DNA from: Natrinema soli
GTDB taxonomy: Archaea > Halobacteriota > Halobacteria > Halobacteriales > Natrialbaceae
DNA length: 7,237 nt
Assembly: GCF_028618695.1 (NCBI RefSeq)
Contig: NZ_JAQIVI010000558.1
Span: 1 to 7,237, forward strand
Reading direction: 5' to 3'
Shown one piece after another: positions 4,814-7,237 of this stretch. The first letter of the stretch is position 1; each line of letters opens with the position of its first letter. Made by a program: the position numbers and the translations under genes. Under the pieces are notes generated by a model. It saw only the letters and a list, made by a program, of their open reading frames with translations. It made no database searches and had not been told where the DNA came from.

Positions 4814-6567
4814 TGTGCTGGTACCTCCTCGGTGAGTTTGTCGGTGATATCGTCCGCGAGTTCGTCCGCCTTGAATCGAACGCCCGTGTACTTGTTGATG
4901 CGCTTCACGCGGGTAAGCACGTCGTGTTCGATCACGTCGGCGAACTGCCCGGTCGCGTTACACTCGACGACGATCGTCTCGTCGGCGGCTTCGATCTCCT
5001 CGGTCAGGTCCGGCCGCGGGAAGATGTACGGCACCGAGATGACGCGGACGTCGATCCCGTCCGCCTCGAGGTAGTCGAGCGCTTCGATGAGCGCGCCCTC
5101 GTTGGACCCCCACGAGATGACGAGGTTGTCGGCGTCCGGGTTCCCGAACTCGCGATAGTCCCACTCCTCCTCGTTACGGGCGGTCTCGACCTTCCGATAT
5201 CGCTTGTCGACCTGGTGGACGCGCTCGTCTTCTTCCTCCGTCCGGCGGCCGAGTTCGTCGTGTTCGAGGCCGGTGGACATGTGTGCGGCGTCGGTCGTGC
5301 CGGGGATGGCGCGCGGACTGACGCCATCTTCGGTGACGGCGTGAGCGCGGAAGCGACCCTGTGCGTCGAGCCACTCGTCGACCTCGTCCTCGTCGACGAG
5401 CTTGCCGCGATCGATCTCGACGTCGTCCATGTCGAAGGCCTCCGGCGGGAACGTCTGTTCGGTGACCGACATCGCCAGATCGGAGACCAGGAAGACCGGC
5501 GTCTGGTACTTCTCTGCGAGATTGAACGCCTCGACGGTCTTCCAGAAACACTCGGTGATCGACGTGGGAGCGACGACGAACCGCGGGACTTCACCGTGGC
5601 CGGCGTACAGCGCCATGTCGAGGTCGCCCTGTTCCTGTTTGGTCGGCATCCCCGTCGAGGGACCGGACCGCTGCACGTCGGCGATGACCAGCGGCGTCTC
5701 GCTGGTCGCGACCAGGCCGAAGGTCTCGGTCATGAGGTCGATCCCGGCCCCCGACGTCGCGGTCATCGATCGAGCACCGGCACGCGCGGCCCCGAGAGAC
5801 ATGTTGATCGCCGATAACTCGTCTTCCGCCTGAACGACGTGACCGCCGTAGTCTTCGATGCGTTCCGTCAGATACTCCATGATCGACGTCGCGGGCGTGA
5901 TCGGATAGCCGGCGTAGAACCGGCACCCGGCGGCGATGGCACCCATGCCAATCGCCTCGTTGCCGTTGAGTAAGACGTAGTCGTTGTCGGTCGTGTCGAT
6001 GTTGTAGCCGAGGTGGTCCAGATCGTAGTTCTCCTGGACGTACTCCTGACCCGCTCGGGCGGCCGCCTTGTTGTTCTCGACGATCTTCGAACCCTTGCCG
6101 CCGAAGCGCTTTTCGAGGGCTTCGTCCAGGTACGCGACGTCGAAACCGGTGATTTCGCACGCCGCACCGAGCGCGACGATGTTGCGCATGATCGCGCCGC
6201 CGGCCTCCTCGGCCAGCGTCTTCAGCGGAACGTCGACCGCGGTCATCTCGTCGGGAATCTCGGCCTCCCACGAGCGCTCGCCGTCGTAGATGATAGCGCT
6301 GCCCTCGTGGAGTTCGTCTAAGTTCTCGTCGATCGTCCGCTGTGTCAGCGCGACGAGGATGTCCAGCCGATCGACGACGCTCTGGATGTCCTCGACGGAG
6401 GTGCGAATCTTGTAGGCAGTGTAGCCGCCGCGGATCCGCGACGCGAAGTCTTTCGACGTGAATACGTGCCGTCCGGCTCGGGAAAGGGCCTGAGCGAAGA
6501 TTTTACCCGTGGAGTCGATACCGTCGCCGGCCTCGCCTCCGACCGCCCAGTTGAGATCCTCAGCCAT
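4810..6567 (-). CDS. korA: 2-oxoacid:ferredoxin oxidoreductase alpha subunit (fused gamma-alpha)
   Basis: The 585-residue subunit begins with the gamma domain (about 1-185: NWAVGGEAGDGIDSTGKIFAQ, then SRIRGGYTAYKIR), followed by the alpha domain with YPITPATSIMEYL (221-233), where the conserved Thr lies near the ThDP site, AEDELSAINMSLGAARAG, RSGPSTGMPTKQEQGDL (300-316), an acidic linker (about 376-475) and the C-terminal domain starting NLVISWGSNEG (481-491). This fused gamma-alpha order is that of archaeal two-subunit OFORs; CoA binding and subunit contacts map here. I chose the ATG at 6567 over the in-frame ATG at 6591 because the latter lies inside the TATA-like box and adds MGGKAQHN, which has no family match. 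From 6567 the TATA spacing fits a leaderless start. It is the first gene of the korAB operon, divergent from the flavoprotein gene. Confidence 0.93.
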   Translation of the reverse strand: MAEDLNWAVGGEAGDGIDSTGKIFAQALSRAGRHVFTSKDFASRIRGGYTAYKIRTSVEDIQSVVDRLDILVALTQRTIDENLDELHEGSAIIYDGERSWEAEIPDEMTAVDVPLKTLAEEAGGAIMRNIVALGAACEITGFDVAYLDEALEKRFGGKGSKIVENNKAAARAGQEYVQENYDLDHLGYNIDTTDNDYVLLNGNEAIGMGAIAAGCRFYAGYPITPATSIMEYLTERIEDYGGHVVQAEDELSAINMSLGAARAGARSMTATSGAGIDLMTETFGLVATSETPLVIADVQRSGPSTGMPTKQEQGDLDMALYAGHGEVPRFVVAPTSITECFWKTVEAFNLAEKYQTPVFLVSDLAMSVTEQTFPPEAFDMDDVEIDRGKLVDEDEVDEWLDAQGRFRAHAVTEDGVSPRAIPGTTDAAHMSTGLEHDELGRRTEEEDERVHQVDKRYRKVETARNEEEWDYREFGNPDADNLVISWGSNEGALIEALDYLEADGIDVRVISVPYIFPRPDLTEEIEAADETIVVECNATGQFADVIEHDVLTRVKRINKYTGVRFKADELADDITDKLTEEVPAQ

Positions 6568-6578
6568 GTTATGCTGAG
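6559..6578. promoter_or_regulatory. Inverted repeat centred on the korA start codon
   Basis: CTCAGC (6559-6564) and GCTGAG (6573-6578) are perfect 6-bp arms around 8 nt that include the korA ATG (6567-6565). If the transcript is leaderless, the dyad is centred on the transcription start and only one arm would be in RNA, pointing to a DNA-level operator rather than an RNA hairpin. The role is inferred. Confidence 0.4.
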
Positions 6579-6589
6579 CCTTGCCCCCC

Positions 6590-6600
6590 ATAAATGAAAA
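6590..6600 (-). promoter_or_regulatory. TATA box of the korAB operon
   Basis: On the minus strand this reads TTTTCATTTAT, centred about 25-28 bp upstream of the ATG at 6567. It is the most AT-rich segment close to the operon. Its position is the main reason for placing the korA start at 6567. Confidence 0.6.
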
Positions 6601-6674
6601 GGCTTCTGAAACCCCAACCGGACAACCGCGACGGTGGGTGATATGTTCGGTAGGCGGGGACAGTTTTCATTAAT

Positions 6675-6723
6675 CGTTACAAATAACGGCAGTGACGGTT
6701 ACCGACGGAAAAAACGGGTAACG
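6675..6723. promoter_or_regulatory. Cluster of GTTAC-type motifs between korA and the flavoprotein gene
   Basis: Within 49 bp there are four related motifs in both orientations: CGTTAC (6675-6680), TAACG (6684-6688), CGGTTACCG (6696-6704, itself palindromic) and GGTAACG (6717-6723). The first two form a perfect inverted repeat with a 4-nt spacer. The cluster lies about 110-155 bp from korA and 145-190 bp from the flavoprotein start, in the AT-rich middle of a divergent promoter region. This layout suggests a shared regulator site; no regulator is identified. Confidence 0.4.
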
Positions 6724-6832
6724 CGGCGAATGTGGTATCGAGGCGCACGGTCAGTTCCACGGTCCGTGGCCGTGACACGATCCCGGATCGCGACCGTAAT
6801 CGAGTCGAACCTGCGGCGTCGATGGAACGGAA

Positions 6833-6842
6833 CGACTTTTCG
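6833..6842 (+). promoter_or_regulatory. TATA-like box of the flavoprotein gene
   Basis: CGACTTTTCG holds TTTT at 6837-6840, 26-29 bp upstream of the ATG at 6866, the usual haloarchaeal spacing for a leaderless start. No Shine-Dalgarno sequence is seen before the ATG. Confidence 0.45.
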
Positions 6843-6865
6843 ACCCGCCTCCGAACGGAGTCGAC

Positions 6866-7237
6866 ATGGAAGGGACGCCAGTCACCGTCGCATCGGTCAC
6901 CGAAGTCGGTCCGGACACCGTCGCACTCGAGCTCGAAACGCCTGACGGGTTCGACGCCCTGCCGGGCCAGTTCGTCTTGCTCCGGGCCAGCCCCGACGAG
7001 GAGGTGCTTTCGCGTCACTACACGCTCTCGTCACCGGACGTCGGAGCGACGTTCGAGCTCACGGTCGGCATCGATCCCGACGGCGACCTCTCGCCGTGGC
7101 TCGCCGACCTCGAGGCCGGTGAAACCGTCCACATCGAGGGGCCGTTCGGCAGGATTACGTACGACGGTGCGGGCGACGTCGTCGCGGTCGCCGGCGGGCC
7201 GGGAATCGGTCCCTCGGTGGCGGTCGCCGAAGCGGCC
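6866..7237 (+). CDS. Ferredoxin-NADP reductase-like FAD/NAD(P) oxidoreductase, N-terminal part (cut by right edge)
   Basis: The ATG at 6866 opens 124 codons to the right edge. The visible part is the FAD-binding beta-barrel and the start of the NAD(P) domain. RHYTLSS (50-56) is the flavin-binding RxYS/T motif, PGQFVLL (33-39) the preceding strand, EGPFG (91-95) the second flavin motif, and AGGPGIGPS (109-117) the glycine-rich turn that opens the NAD(P)-binding domain. The family moves electrons between NAD(P)H and ferredoxins, cytochromes or oxygenase components in the cytoplasm. The C-terminal cofactor and partner-binding parts are outside the window, so ferredoxin as partner is inferred from the head-to-head korAB operon. 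It could instead serve another acceptor. A TTTT tract at the right distance supports the start. Confidence 0.88.
   Translation, partial: MEGTPVTVASVTEVGPDTVALELETPDGFDALPGQFVLLRASPDEEVLSRHYTLSSPDVGATFELTVGIDPDGDLSPWLADLEAGETVHIEGPFGRITYDGAGDVVAVAGGPGIGPSVAVAEAA

Noticed and set aside
4025..5074. Plus-strand open frame of 349 codons opposite korB and korA
   Set aside because: It is antisense to two genes with complete catalytic motifs. Long antisense frames are expected in GC-rich haloarchaeal DNA, and the translation is Val/Asp/Arg-rich with no recognisable motif.
4813..5817. Plus-strand open frame of 334 codons opposite korA
   Set aside because: Same reasoning: mirror-frame shadow of korA, with no domain motif and no plausible promoter.

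Overview
The window looks like a stretch of haloarchaeal chromosome (Natrinema/Haloterrigena-type is a guess). The DNA is GC-rich, the proteins are strongly acidic, a lipoprotein carries a twin-arginine signal, and several starts have TATA-like boxes about 25-30 bp upstream with no Shine-Dalgarno sequence, as in leaderless haloarchaeal genes. It reads mostly as ordinary metabolic chromosome with a few local oddities. I do not see a defence island, CRISPR array, tRNA, rRNA or transposase.

Layout from left to right. (1) 1-374, minus: the N-terminal part of a zinc-free quinone oxidoreductase of the MDR superfamily, running off the left edge. (2) 375-548: a divergent intergenic region with two inverted repeats. 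(3) 549-1123, plus: a DJ-1/PfpI-family gene broken by one extra copy of an 8-bp tandem repeat just before the nucleophile-Cys motif. Removing one copy restores a 188-residue protein. (4) 1124-1782: a gene-free stretch, mostly a 428-bp fold-back element (1223-1650) made of two related copies in inverted orientation around a roughly 94-bp spacer. (5) 1783-2904, minus: a PLP-dependent class I aminotransferase. (6) 3070-3738, plus: a small Tat lipoprotein of unknown function, divergent from the aminotransferase. (7) 3739-3946: a short convergent intergenic region. (8) 3947-6567, minus: korA-korB, a two-subunit 2-oxoacid:ferredoxin oxidoreductase (probably 2-oxoglutarate) whose genes overlap in ATGA. 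(9) 6592-6865: a regulatory region holding a cluster of GTTAC-type motifs. (10) 6866-7237, plus: the N-terminal part of a ferredoxin-NADP reductase-like flavoprotein, running off the right edge.

How the genes may work together. KorAB decarboxylates a 2-oxoacid and reduces ferredoxin. The head-to-head flavoprotein belongs to a family that moves electrons between NAD(P)H and small redox proteins, so the two units could be a shared-promoter redox module. The aminotransferase is of the type that interconverts 2-oxoglutarate and glutamate, but its link to korAB is only by neighbourhood. The most notable observations are the 8-bp slippage frameshift, the fold-back element, and the inverted repeats at the korA promoter and start.
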